The notes under the pieces are model-generated. The model was not told the origin of the DNA. It did not search any database and saw nothing but the letters and a program-made list of their open reading frames with translations. The position numbers and the translations under genes are program-made. From NCBI RefSeq assembly GCF_009763255.1, contig NZ_WSJB01000032.1, forward strand, positions 62,001-126,000: a stretch of DNA of 64,000 nt, in the 5' to 3' direction. Positions 7,866-16,709 of the stretch are shown here, piece after piece; position 1 is the first letter of the stretch, and each line of letters opens with the position of its first letter. This DNA comes from Bordetella sp. 02P26C-1 (GTDB lineage Bacteria > Pseudomonadota > Gammaproteobacteria > Burkholderiales > Burkholderiaceae_B).

Positions 7866-8417
7866 TCATCCGTCCAGCGCCACCCCGAGATCCAAGCTCA
7901 TCAATTTCTCGGCATACAAAGTGCCGTCAATCAGCAACGCATCCGGTTCCTCACCATACACCTGAAAGCCCAGCCGCTCATATAAGCGCAATGCGCGAGT
8001 ATTCGAACCCGTCAATGTCAGCGTAATGCGCTGGATGCCATCAAGCTTGCGCGTCTGCTCGATCGCCATGGTCAGCATAGTTTCGGCCGCGCCGCTGCCG
8101 CGCAAGTCCGGATCCATGTAGACGCCCCAGAACGTCACCTTATGCGCGGTTTTACGCGCGTGGTTGCGGAATGCGCCGACGGTTCCCTTGAGCTCGCTAT
8201 CGAGAAACGCGCCCACAATGAACGCGTCCTCGTCCGGCCCGATACGAGATGCCCATTGAGCATCCGACAGCGCCGCCTCATCTGCCACGCTGGCATGGAA
8301 GCACTCGGGTGAGTTGGTCAGCATGACCTCGCGCAACCGGCGCATAGGGGTTATGTCCTCGCGGGTCAAAAGACGGAATTGAGGCTGGCGCTTAGTGATT
8401 TGGGGACCTGACGTCAT
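7866..8417 (-). CDS. GNAT-family N-acetyltransferase
   Basis: 183-residue cytosolic acetyltransferase. The fold is visible from FRLLTREDITPMRRLREVML at the N-terminus through AFLDSELKGTVGAFRNH to the acetyl-CoA-binding segment GVYMDPDLRGSGAAETML (R/Q-x2-G-x-G/A type) and the C-terminal TGSNTRALRLYERLGFQVYGEEP, which is characteristic of the superfamily. The substrate cannot be predicted. ATG at 8417 is chosen; a TTG at 8438 would add seven residues, and neither has a strong ribosome site. A 110-nt gap separates it from the previous gene. Confidence 0.85.
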   Translation of the reverse strand: MTSGPQITKRQPQFRLLTREDITPMRRLREVMLTNSPECFHASVADEAALSDAQWASRIGPDEDAFIVGAFLDSELKGTVGAFRNHARKTAHKVTFWGVYMDPDLRGSGAAETMLTMAIEQTRKLDGIQRITLTLTGSNTRALRLYERLGFQVYGEEPDALLIDGTLYAEKLMSLDLGVALDG

Positions 8418-8532
8418 GACAATAAAGTTTAGAAACAAGAAGGTCCAGCCAACATACCAGATCTCGCAGCTCGCGGGCGCTCAGGGACGCAGATGTCAGC
8501 ATCAGGAGCGTCTGAATTCGCACACTCTCGCT

Positions 8533-8554
8533 ACTTAGGAATTACCCCTATGTG
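8533..8554. promoter_or_regulatory. TAGG...CCTA inverted repeat upstream of first TRAP operon
   Basis: TAGGAATTACCCCTA in the 271-nt gap before the TRAP solute-binding gene, about 140 nt upstream of its start. Near-identical motifs occur at 23086 and 35489. A possible -10 box (TAGAAT) lies about 40 nt further downstream. Looks like an operator; the regulator is unknown. Confidence 0.4.
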
Positions 8555-8688
8555 GCGCATTCCAGGGACTTGTAGGCGGTCCAGACCCGTAGAATTGCAT
8601 CGCACAAGGCAAAAGCCTCGAATTTTCATGATGTTTCCGTGTTTCGTACCGGCCGCATCGCTACTCTAAGCCAAGAAGGATCGTTCTC

Positions 8689-9663
8689 ATGAAAAAGACC
8701 CTCTCCCTGCTGGCCGCCAGCTTCGCGCTGGCCTTTAGCGCCAGCGCTACGGCACAGACCAAATGGGATCTGCCCACGGCATACCCCTCCAGCAATTTCC
8801 ACGTGGAAAACCTGAACCAGTTTGCCAAGGACGTCGATACGCTGTCCAACGGCAAGCTCAAGATCGTCGTCCACAACAATGCCTCGCTCTACAAGGCCCC
8901 GGAAATCAAGCGTGCCGTGCAGGGCAACCAAGCCCAGATCGGCGAGATCCTGCTGACCAACTTCGCCAATGAAGACCCGATCTACGCTTTGGACGGCCTG
9001 CCCTTCCTGGCTACGGGTTACGACGCTTCTTTCAAGCTCTACCAAGCGCAAAAAGCGTATCTGGAAAAGAAACTCGCCTCGCAAGGCATGACGCTGCTGT
9101 ACTCCGTGGCATGGCCCGCCCAAGGCATTTTTGCCAACCGCGACCTCAAGACCGTGGATGATCTGAAAGGCCTGAAGTGGCGCGCTTACAGCCCGGTGAC
9201 GGCGAAGATCGCCGAACTGGTGGGCGCGCAACCGGTCACGGTGCAAGCGGCCGAATTGTCGCAGGCGATGGCTACTGGCGTGATCGATTCGTATATGTCT
9301 TCGGCCTCCACCGGCTACGACACCAAGACGTACGAGTACATCAAGAAGTGGTATGACAATCAAGCATGGCTGCCCAAGAACGCCGTGATTGTGAACAAGC
9401 GCGCCTTTGACGCCTTGGATCCGGCCACGCAGGAAGCCCTGAAAAAGGCGGGCGCTCAGGCCGAGGAACGCGGCTGGAAGCTGTCCCAGGAAAAAGGCGA
9501 GTGGTACAAGCAGGAGCTCACGAAGAACGGAATGGCCATCGTCAAGCCGACTGCTGAACTTCAAGAAGGCCTGAGCAAGGTTGGTCAGGTCATGATCGAC
9601 GAATGGGTCAAGCGTGCCGGAGACGATGGCAAAGCCATCATCGATTCCTATCGCAAGATGTAA
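8689..9663 (+). CDS. dctP: TRAP transporter solute-binding protein (DctP family)
   Basis: 324-residue periplasmic receptor that captures a small carboxylate and delivers it to the TRAP permease. It has a clean signal peptide (MKKTLSLLAASFALAFSASATAQ), and the DctP fold is visible in SSNFHVENLNQFAKDV, LYKAPEIKRAVQGNQAQIGEI, DDLKGLKWRAYSPVTAKIAELVGAQPV and the C-terminal PATQEALKKAGAQAEERGW. The Arg in WRAYSP is at the place that usually contacts the ligand carboxylate. An AAGGA ribosome site precedes the ATG. The two membrane subunits follow at once, so the operon is dctPQM. The ligand is not predictable. Confidence 0.93.
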   Translation: MKKTLSLLAASFALAFSASATAQTKWDLPTAYPSSNFHVENLNQFAKDVDTLSNGKLKIVVHNNASLYKAPEIKRAVQGNQAQIGEILLTNFANEDPIYALDGLPFLATGYDASFKLYQAQKAYLEKKLASQGMTLLYSVAWPAQGIFANRDLKTVDDLKGLKWRAYSPVTAKIAELVGAQPVTVQAAELSQAMATGVIDSYMSSASTGYDTKTYEYIKKWYDNQAWLPKNAVIVNKRAFDALDPATQEALKKAGAQAEERGWKLSQEKGEWYKQELTKNGMAIVKPTAELQEGLSKVGQVMIDEWVKRAGDDGKAIIDSYRKM

Positions 9664-9668
9664 TCCCA

Positions 9669-10169
9669 ATGCGCCGTTTTCTTGATTCTTTGTACGGCGC
9701 AGCCGGCCTTCTGGCCGGCTTGTGCATGATAGGGGTACTGGCTTCAGTACTTATTTCCATTATTGGCCGTCAGATCGATTGGCACGTGGCGGGCGTCGAT
9801 GCCTACGCGGGTTATTTCATGGCGGCTGCGGGCTTTTTGGCGCTGGCCAGCACGTTCAAGCACGGCGAACATATCCGGGTGACCCTGTTGTTGAATTCCC
9901 TCGCGGAACGCAGCAGCCGCCGTCTTGATATTTTCGCGCTGTGCATGGGCACGCTGTTGGCCGCGGCTTTTGCGTTTTTCAGCATCAAATTGACGCTGGA
10001 TTCGCATATGTACAACGACGTTTCGACGTCCAACGATGCCACGCCACTGTGGATTCCACAGCTCAGCATGGCCATCGGTACCGTGTTGTTCCTGGTTTCG
10101 CTGGTCGATGAACTGTTCCGCCGCCTGCGCGGCCTGCCTGCTCCTACGTCTCAGCAAACCCATGAATGA
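9669..10169 (+). CDS. dctQ: TRAP transporter small permease (DctQ family)
   Basis: 166-residue inner-membrane protein with four predicted helices (FLDSLYGAAGLLAGLCMIGV; YAGYFMAAAGFLALAST; FALCMGTLLAAAFAFFSI; LSMAIGTVLFLVSLVDELFRRL). The segment between the second and third helices, FKHGEHIRVTLLLNSL, is typical of DctQ. The ATG at 9669 is chosen because it lies 5 nt after the dctP stop and gives a normal N-terminus. Its 3' end overlaps the start of the large permease by 8 nt, suggesting translational coupling. Confidence 0.92.
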   Translation: MRRFLDSLYGAAGLLAGLCMIGVLASVLISIIGRQIDWHVAGVDAYAGYFMAAAGFLALASTFKHGEHIRVTLLLNSLAERSSRRLDIFALCMGTLLAAAFAFFSIKLTLDSHMYNDVSTSNDATPLWIPQLSMAIGTVLFLVSLVDELFRRLRGLPAPTSQQTHE

Positions 10170-11469
10170 AGTCCTCGTCATCACACTATTGGTCGTCTCG
10201 ATTTTTGCGCTGCTGGGTTGCGGGGTCTGGGTTGGTTTGACCCTCGCCGGCACGGCGTGGATCGGGATGGAAATTTTCTCCAGTCGCCCCGCTGGCGATG
10301 CCATGGCGGTCACCATCTGGGGTGCGGCGTCGAGCTGGACGCTGACGGCGTTGCCGCTGTTTCTGTGGATGGGAGAGATCCTTTTCCGCACGCGGCTGTC
10401 GGAGGATCTGTTCAAGGGCTTGGCCCCTTGGCTAAACCGTTTGCCCGGACGCCTCCTGCACACCAACGTCATTGGCTGCGCGATCTTCGCCGCAGTGTCT
10501 GGCTCGTCGGCCGCTACCTGCGCGACGGTGGGCAAGATGACCATCCCGGAACTGAAAAAACGCGGCTACCCGGAAAGCAAGGTACTCGGCACGTTGTCGG
10601 GCGCGGGCACACTTGGTCTCTTGATTCCACCCTCGATCATCATGATCGTCTACGGTGTCGCGGCCGACGTGTCGATTGCACGCCTGTTTATTGCCGGAAT
10701 CTTGCCCGGCATCTTGCTGGCCGTGCTATTCATGGGCTATATCGCGTGTTGGGCGATCCGACATCCGGACGAAGTCCCCTCCTCCGACGAGAAAATGTCG
10801 TTGCGTGAGAAGCTCTATCACTCGCGTCATTTGATACCTGTGTTGATCCTTATCGCCGCCGTGTTGGGATCGATCTATACGGGTATCGCTACCGCGACGG
10901 AAGCTGCCGCTATTGGCGTGGTTGGGGCACTGATCCTGTCGGCCTCGCAAGGGTCGCTGAACCGAAAAAGCTTCATGCAGGCGCTCCTGGGCGCCACAAG
11001 GCTGTACTGCATGATTGCCTTGATCCTGGCCGGCGCGCAGTTCCTGACGCTGTCCATGGGATACATCGGCCTGCCGCGCGCATTGGCCGAGTGGATCGGT
11101 GGGCTTGGGCTGTCGCAGTTTGGGCTGATCATCGCGCTGATGGTGTTCTTTGTTGTGCTGGGATGCTTCTTGGACGGTATCTCGATCGTGGTACTGACGA
11201 TGGGCGTGCTGCTGCCCACCGTGCAAGCCGCGGGCATCGATCTGATCTGGTTCGGGATCTTCGTCGTGTTCGTCGTGGAGATGGCGCAAATCACCCCGCC
11301 CGTGGGATTCAACCTGTTCGTGCTGTCGGGCATGACGGGCCGCGAATTACCCTATGTAGCGCGCGCGTCCATGCCCATGTTCATCCTCATGATCCTAGCG
11401 GTACTCTTGTTGTATGTCGTGCCTGGCATCGCGACTTGGCTGCCTCAGCACATGATGAGCCTGCAGTGA
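10162..11469 (+). CDS. dctM: TRAP transporter large permease (DctM family)
   Basis: 435-residue inner-membrane protein with about a dozen hydrophobic helices. It is the Na+- or H+-coupled translocation subunit of the TRAP system. Family signatures are visible: PLFLWMGEILFRT, AAVSGSSAATCATVGKMTIPELKKRGYP, GAGTLGLLIPPSIIMIVYGVAADVSIARLFIAGILPG and MAQITPPVGFNLFVL. The length matches the family. The ATG at 10162 overlaps the dctQ 3' end. No further gene follows on this strand, so the operon ends here. Confidence 0.94.
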   Translation: MNEVLVITLLVVSIFALLGCGVWVGLTLAGTAWIGMEIFSSRPAGDAMAVTIWGAASSWTLTALPLFLWMGEILFRTRLSEDLFKGLAPWLNRLPGRLLHTNVIGCAIFAAVSGSSAATCATVGKMTIPELKKRGYPESKVLGTLSGAGTLGLLIPPSIIMIVYGVAADVSIARLFIAGILPGILLAVLFMGYIACWAIRHPDEVPSSDEKMSLREKLYHSRHLIPVLILIAAVLGSIYTGIATATEAAAIGVVGALILSASQGSLNRKSFMQALLGATRLYCMIALILAGAQFLTLSMGYIGLPRALAEWIGGLGLSQFGLIIALMVFFVVLGCFLDGISIVVLTMGVLLPTVQAAGIDLIWFGIFVVFVVEMAQITPPVGFNLFVLSGMTGRELPYVARASMPMFILMILAVLLLYVVPGIATWLPQHMMSLQ

Positions 11470-11555
11470 TCTTGCAGGCACCCATCTAAGGTCAGTCCCG
11501 CGTCTTGATGCCATCTTGGTGTCATGATGCGGGGCTGCCCTAGCTAGCGAAAGCC

Positions 11556-13820
11556 TCATTGAATGCGCCACCAGCTTGGCAATAACGCGCGTACCTTGCC
11601 GCGCCGATACCGGTCATCGATTAAATACACCGAGCCGGTATCGTCTTCCCCCCGAATGACCCGACCCGCTGCCTGCACCACCTTTTGCAAACCAGGATAA
11701 AGATAGGTGTAGTCGTATCCCACGTTGGCGCCATACAACTTGTCCATCGCCACGCGCATTTGTTCGGTCACGGGATTGAACTGCGGCAATCCCAGCGTGG
11801 CGATAAATGCCCCGATCAGGCGTTTACCCGGCAGGTCCACCGCCTCGGAAAATGCACCGCCGAGCACCGCAAAGCCGACTCCACTACCCGTTTCCGTAAA
11901 ACGTCCCAAGAATGCCGCGCGGCCGGCTTCATCCATGCCGGGCACCTGTTTCCAAAGTGGGATATCCGGATAGCGCTGCGCTAACAGCGCGCAGACTTGC
12001 TCCAGGTAATCGAAACTGCTGAAAAAGCTCAGATAGTTGCCGGGCTGCCGGGCATACTGCGCGGCGATAAGCTCGACAATCGGCGTGAGGGACGCGCCAC
12101 GATCTCGATAACGCGTCGAAACATTCCCCACCACGCGCACCGCGAGCTGATCCGATTTGAATGGCGCAGCGACCTCGATCCAGCCGGTGTTCGCTGGCAG
12201 GCCCAAGGTGTCGCGGTAGTACTGTTGAGGATTCAGTGTGGCTGAGAACAACACGGAGACATGAGCGCCCGCGTAACGCGCGGCCAGATAAGGCGCCGGT
12301 ACCACGTTACGCACGCAAAGTGTCGAGCTCAGGGTATCGCGCCGCCCGGGCGGATCTTGGGTCACGTCGAACATCGCGTGACTGCCGAACTGTTCGGCCA
12401 GACGCATGAACTGCAACGCCTCAAAGTAAAACTGCAGCAAGGGATCGTTCTGCGGCAGCGGCGTCTGGCCCATATGGTCGCCTATCGTCGCGATGGCTTT
12501 TTGCAGCGCGGCCAGTACCCCAGCGGGCACGCTTTCATAGACCTGATAGTGCTCTGCTTGCTTGCGATTCAAGGTACTCCACGAACGCGCAAGACCGTCC
12601 AAGGAACGACGTAACGCCTTGGGCGCCGCTTGACGCGCCAGCTTCAACGCGCGTTGCGAGAGCTTGCCCGTGTACATCTGCCGCGCACGGTCAACGAGAT
12701 TGTGCGCCTCGTCCACGAGTACCGCGACGCGCCATTGATTGGCTTGGGTATAAGCATGCAGCATCGCGTTCGCATCGTAGTAGTAGTTATAGTCGCCCAC
12801 CACCACATCGGCCCAGCGCGCAAGCTCCTGCGACAGGTAATACGGGCAGACCCGATGTTCCAACGCCACCGCACGCAGCGCCTCGCTATCCATCCGTTGT
12901 GCGCTTAACGCCGCGGCCCGTGCCGCCGGCAAGCGATCGTAAAAGCCCTGCGCCAAAGGACACGATTCACCATGACACGCGCGATCGGGATACTCGCAGA
13001 CCTTTTCGCGGGCCTGTAGATCCAACACGCGCAAGCGCGGCGACACCGGTGCGTCGTTGATTTGCGCGAGCGCGAGATGGGCCAATGCTTTACCCGCATT
13101 CTTGGCCGCTAAGAAGAAAACTTTATCGATACCGGTATCGGGCGCTGCCTTGAGTAAAGGGAACAACGTGCCTAGCGTCTTGCCAATGCCCGTCGATGCC
13201 TGAGCCAGCAGACAACGCCCCTCGCGCGCGCTGCGATAGACCGCGACCGCCAGCTCCCGCTGGCCGGCGCGAAACTGGCCCATGGGAAACTGCAGCTGCG
13301 CCAATGCGTCGTCACGCGCTTGTCGATGCGCCTGTTCTGACTCCGCCCAGGCCATAAAACACGCGCACTGCGTTTCGTAAAACGCTTGCAAGGTCGCAGC
13401 GTCGTAGTCCCGCGTGAGGACGGTCTCTTCCTCGGTCACGAGGTTGAAATACACGAGCGCGATGCGTAGGTTGCTCAAGCCGCGCGCCTGACACATCAAA
13501 TGCCCATATACGCAGGCTTGTGCCCAATGCAGCGCGCGGTGGTTTTCGCGCACGCTGCCGAGCTCGCCGCGATAGGTTTTGATTTCTTCAAGCTGATTCG
13601 CGGCGGCGTCATAGCCGTCAGCGCGCCCGCGCACGAGCAGGCTATCGTATTGGCCGAACAGGGCGATTTCGGATTCATAGTCCGGCCCGCGACGCGCGAC
13701 GACTTTGCCGTGGCCGGCAACCCCTTCCGCGCCCGTCGGCGCGGGCGTAAAGCGTAGGTCCAGATCGCCTGCGCGTGCCGTGAACTCACACAACGTACGG
13801 ACGGCTACTGAATACTGCAT
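11556..13820 (-). CDS. DinG/Rad3-type superfamily 2 DNA helicase
   Basis: 754-residue ATP-dependent helicase of the XPD/DinG/Rad3 group. The N-terminal part (about 1-170) resembles a PD-(D/E)XK-like module (YESEIALFGQYDSLLVRGRADGYD, LEEIKTYRGEL). Then come Walker A (LAQASTGIGKTLGTLFPLLKA), a Cys-rich segment fitting the Fe-S cluster of this group (KVCEYPDRACHGESCPLAQGFY), Walker B (VAVLVDEAHNLVDRARQ) and the C-terminal motif VVQAAGRVIRGEDDTGSVYLIDDR. These helicases unwind DNA 5'-3'. The start overlaps the end of the upstream VRR-NUC nuclease gene by 16 nt, so the two are probably co-translated and may cooperate in DNA repair. Confidence 0.9.
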   Translation of the reverse strand: MQYSVAVRTLCEFTARAGDLDLRFTPAPTGAEGVAGHGKVVARRGPDYESEIALFGQYDSLLVRGRADGYDAAANQLEEIKTYRGELGSVRENHRALHWAQACVYGHLMCQARGLSNLRIALVYFNLVTEEETVLTRDYDAATLQAFYETQCACFMAWAESEQAHRQARDDALAQLQFPMGQFRAGQRELAVAVYRSAREGRCLLAQASTGIGKTLGTLFPLLKAAPDTGIDKVFFLAAKNAGKALAHLALAQINDAPVSPRLRVLDLQAREKVCEYPDRACHGESCPLAQGFYDRLPAARAAALSAQRMDSEALRAVALEHRVCPYYLSQELARWADVVVGDYNYYYDANAMLHAYTQANQWRVAVLVDEAHNLVDRARQMYTGKLSQRALKLARQAAPKALRRSLDGLARSWSTLNRKQAEHYQVYESVPAGVLAALQKAIATIGDHMGQTPLPQNDPLLQFYFEALQFMRLAEQFGSHAMFDVTQDPPGRRDTLSSTLCVRNVVPAPYLAARYAGAHVSVLFSATLNPQQYYRDTLGLPANTGWIEVAAPFKSDQLAVRVVGNVSTRYRDRGASLTPIVELIAAQYARQPGNYLSFFSSFDYLEQVCALLAQRYPDIPLWKQVPGMDEAGRAAFLGRFTETGSGVGFAVLGGAFSEAVDLPGKRLIGAFIATLGLPQFNPVTEQMRVAMDKLYGANVGYDYTYLYPGLQKVVQAAGRVIRGEDDTGSVYLIDDRYRRGKVRALLPSWWRIQ

Positions 13821-15454
13821 GTCTCACCTTCGTGCCACCGAACATAGCAGACATGCGCCGCGATGCCATGCTCCGCGCAATATTGCAGCCAGCGGGACTG
13901 ATTGTCCTGCAGCTTATCCCCCGGCCCCTTGATTTCAATGAGCTCATAACGTCGTTCGGCCGGGTAAAACCGAATCAAGTCCGGTAGCCCTGTTCGATTG
14001 TTCTGCAGGTCTTGCAAGATCCGCGTGAAGAAGCGCCGCAGGTGATCCGCGGGAATACAGTCCAGCGCCAGGCGTATAAGCTCGTCCGACAAAGCCCCCC
14101 AAGCGACAAAAGGCGATAGCAGACCCCACTTCTCTTCGTAGTGCCGCCAAACGGTATCGCGGTAGGCGTCCGAATCAAGTTGTGCGAAGCACTCCTCCAA
14201 CAACGCCGCTCGCCAGGTAGCGAAGTCCGGGGCGGTCAGGTCCGCCGGTCCGCGCTGAAACGGATGAAAGAACGCTCCGGGCAAGGGCGCGAATATCGCT
14301 TTCCAGAACAGCAGACCGAATAAAGCGTTAATCAGCGTGTTCTCGACGTAATAGACCGGGGCATCCTCCGTATGCAGGTGGTCACGCGCGACGATTTCCA
14401 CACTCAGGGGATCACTCGGTTTGCTCAATACCAGATCCTGGCGGGCGATTGGCGGTCGCTGGAGGCGCTGGGGCCGTGGTTCACCGGCATGACGTTGTAG
14501 ACGTGGCATCATCCGCGTGACCGCCTGCAGTTCCGCAGCGCTTTCCGGCTGGGTTTGCGCCTCTTGCGCCAATGCCAGGGCGTCTTGATGGCGTTCCAGC
14601 CGCTCGAACACACGGATGCGACGATGGCGCGCGCCAGGATAGGCGCATTGTTCATAAACCCGCAGTGCGGTGTGCCAGTCTTGTGCGCGCTCGCACGCCT
14701 GCCCTAGACGAAATAATACTTTCGCGCGCCGCTGCTCCAGCCACGCATTGTCACTGACGCAGGCATGCACGACCGACAGTAAATCGGGCACTGGGGTTCC
14801 TGCCTCCAACGCCTGCCTGCAGCCGTGCAAGGTCAGATAAACATCGATATTCCCGCGCGCGCGAAACGCCCGGGCATCGCCGTCGAACGCCACCGCCTCG
14901 TAACGAAACACGCCCAGATCCGCCAGCACGAACTCCGACCAATCTTGATGCAGGTTGCCGAAAAACATGAGACGCAGACGGTCGCAATGATCGCCCAGTG
15001 AAAAACGCCAAGCCGGTTCGGCGCCGGGACACCACTCCGCGTACGGACGAGGCGCGACATCGAGCCCGCGTAAGGCCTCCAACCACTCGCCTTTGCGGCG
15101 AGCCGCGACAGCCGGGGCCCCAAAGATCGCTCGCAGTTCCGGCATCGTGCAGACATCAAACAACTCGTCGAGCGTCATGTCGGCCTGATCCTGCAGCCAG
15201 CCTAACGCAACCAATGCCTCGGCGGCGGCCAGAATGTCGGGAATTTCTTCATACACCAGCCGGCTCGCGCGGAACCACGGGCCACGGCGCATCGCCATGC
15301 GCACGAACAAGGCTTGTGCCGAGTGCGGCAAGCGGTCAAAATTCACAAAGAAAGCCTGCTCGCGCGCGTCCAGCAGATCGCAATAGCACCGCCGCACGAC
15401 GTCCAGCGCACGCCTGAAATTCTGCAGGTAGTAATAACGGTGCGGGGGTACCAT
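13805..15454 (-). CDS. FAN1-like VRR-NUC nuclease
   Basis: 549-residue protein matching the FAN1/KIAA1018 family of structure-specific nucleases. The N-terminus (YYLQNFRRALDVVRRCYCDLL, then FVRMAMRRGPWFRASRLVYEEI) fits the SAP-like DNA-binding region. A TPR-like helical middle follows (ACERAQDWHTALRVYEQC). The C-terminal VRR-NUC domain shows GLPDLIRFYP, YELIEIKGPGDKLQDNQSRWLQYC and HVCYVRW, with Asp, Glu and Lys of the catalytic (D/E)XK core. Eukaryotic FAN1 resolves crosslink-repair structures, and bacterial relatives have the same flap-nuclease activity. The pairing with a DinG-like helicase supports a repair role. Confidence 0.9.
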   Translation of the reverse strand: MVPPHRYYYLQNFRRALDVVRRCYCDLLDAREQAFFVNFDRLPHSAQALFVRMAMRRGPWFRASRLVYEEIPDILAAAEALVALGWLQDQADMTLDELFDVCTMPELRAIFGAPAVAARRKGEWLEALRGLDVAPRPYAEWCPGAEPAWRFSLGDHCDRLRLMFFGNLHQDWSEFVLADLGVFRYEAVAFDGDARAFRARGNIDVYLTLHGCRQALEAGTPVPDLLSVVHACVSDNAWLEQRRAKVLFRLGQACERAQDWHTALRVYEQCAYPGARHRRIRVFERLERHQDALALAQEAQTQPESAAELQAVTRMMPRLQRHAGEPRPQRLQRPPIARQDLVLSKPSDPLSVEIVARDHLHTEDAPVYYVENTLINALFGLLFWKAIFAPLPGAFFHPFQRGPADLTAPDFATWRAALLEECFAQLDSDAYRDTVWRHYEEKWGLLSPFVAWGALSDELIRLALDCIPADHLRRFFTRILQDLQNNRTGLPDLIRFYPAERRYELIEIKGPGDKLQDNQSRWLQYCAEHGIAAHVCYVRWHEGETCSIQ

Positions 15455-15577
15455 CGAGGATAAAGCTGGATATTTATCCAGCCATCATAACAAATCGCGG
15501 GAGTTTTACGCTTTAGACGCCCAAACGGAGACAGGTATGCCACTTGCTGCCCACGAGAATTCAGTCAAGGAGACGTC

Positions 15578-15970
15578 ATGATTTCTGAACGCTTGAGACG
15601 GATACGACATATCGCGGAGTTCGTGGTCGAACGCAGCGGTGACTATGTAGAACTGGCCGGCATCGAACTTTCCTTGTTCCGCTCAGCGCTCGTGACCACG
15701 ATGATTGGCGGCGTGGCCTTGCTGTTTTGCACATTGGGGACGCTCGCCTTCATCTCCGTGGGGGCCATTGTCACGTTTTGGGATACGGAGCACCGCACAC
15801 TGGCGGCATGGGCCGTCGCCGGCGCTTGGCTGCTCATTACCCTGATCGCCCTCGTTGTTGTAACGCGCAACGCGCCCAAGTCCTCGCCTTTCGCTGAATT
15901 GAGTCGCCAGGTACGCCTGGATACCGCCACTGTCCGGAGCCAACATGACCAAGATAGACCATCAAGCTGA
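15578..15970 (+). CDS. YqjE-like phage-holin-superfamily membrane protein
   Basis: 130-residue inner-membrane protein resembling the YqjE/Phage_holin_3_6 family: an amphipathic N-terminus (AEFVVERSGDYVELAGIELSLFRSALVTTM) followed by two membrane helices (IGGVALLFCTLGTLAFISVGAIV and WAVAGAWLLITLIALVVVT). AAGGAG precedes the ATG by 6 nt. In many proteobacteria the gene sits between yqjD (DUF883) and yqjK. Here no DUF883 gene precedes it, while a coiled-coil protein overlaps its 3' end. Relatives are stress-induced membrane proteins of unclear function. Confidence 0.75.
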   Translation: MISERLRRIRHIAEFVVERSGDYVELAGIELSLFRSALVTTMIGGVALLFCTLGTLAFISVGAIVTFWDTEHRTLAAWAVAGAWLLITLIALVVVTRNAPKSSPFAELSRQVRLDTATVRSQHDQDRPSS

Positions 15971-16709
15971 GAAGCAGACCCTGTTGGCCAAAATGGAGCT
16001 GGATCGGGCCCAACTGGCCGATGCGTTGGTGCACCCTACCCCCGAAACCAAGACCACCAAAGGTTGGGCGTCAACGGCCGCTCTGGCTGCTGGTGCGGCT
16101 GTAGGCTGGCCACGATTCCTTCGGAAGCCCCTACGCGCGATGGCTTTGGTCGCTGTACGTCAGCGGGTAGCGGAAATTCTCAACCGACGTAATCAGGTTC
16201 GAGAAGTGCCTGACGACCCCGAGATGCAACGCTTGGCGCAACTGGCTGCTGATTTGCGGCACGCCATGGCACAGGCCGAGCGCCCGGAAGACGTGGAACG
16301 CGTACGCCGGGAGCTCGACGAACAGGTGCAGCGGGTGCGCGAGCTGCGGGCCAGAGAAGCCGAAGCGTTAGCGAAGGAAGCAGAAGCGCAAACTCGCGAA
16401 GCGCAAGCAACGAGGATGGCCGCCCAGACAGAGGCACTCCATGCGGAGCACTCGCGTGTACAGGCTAAAAAAGCGCGACTGCAAGCGGAGGCCGAGCGCG
16501 CCCGCGCGCTGCAGCAAGCCGATGAAGCCGGACGCGTCGAAGCAGAAGTCCTGCGCGCGAGCCCGCCCGCTACGGGTACTGCCGTAACCCCCAACGCGCC
16601 GCCGCACGCCGACGTAGCCCCGCTGCGATCAGCTTCCTCGCGCACCGTGGACCCGATTAGCGGCGATCCGGCTAAAGAACCGCCATCCGACTATTCAGCA
16701 AATCGGTGA
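15945..16709 (+). CDS. Coiled-coil protein downstream of the YqjE-like gene
   Basis: 254-residue protein that starts inside the end of the YqjE-like gene (26-nt overlap) and is therefore probably coupled to it. Residues 35-75 hold a short Ala/Gly-rich hydrophobic stretch ([19 protein letters not shown]) and a basic segment ([19 protein letters not shown]). Residues 90-205 are a long charged heptad-like coiled coil ([40 protein letters not shown]), and the tail is Pro/Ala/Ser-rich. The N-terminal third recalls YqjK-type partners, but this is weak. Its last 38 nt overlap the convergent DUF1445 gene. No function can be assigned. Confidence 0.6.
   Translation: MTKIDHQAEKQTLLAKMELDRAQLADALVHPTPETKTTKGWASTAALAAGAAVGWPRFLRKPLRAMALVAVRQRVAEILNRRNQVREVPDDPEMQRLAQLAADLRHAMAQAERPEDVERVRRELDEQVQRVRELRAREAEALAKEAEAQTREAQATRMAAQTEALHAEHSRVQAKKARLQAEAERARALQQADEAGRVEAEVLRASPPATGTAVTPNAPPHADVAPLRSASSRTVDPISGDPAKEPPSDYSANR

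Noticed and set aside
15538-15582. 14-codon frame just before the YqjE-like gene, considered as a DUF883 remnant or leader peptide
   Set aside because: Too short to compare with anything, and no attenuator-like structure follows.
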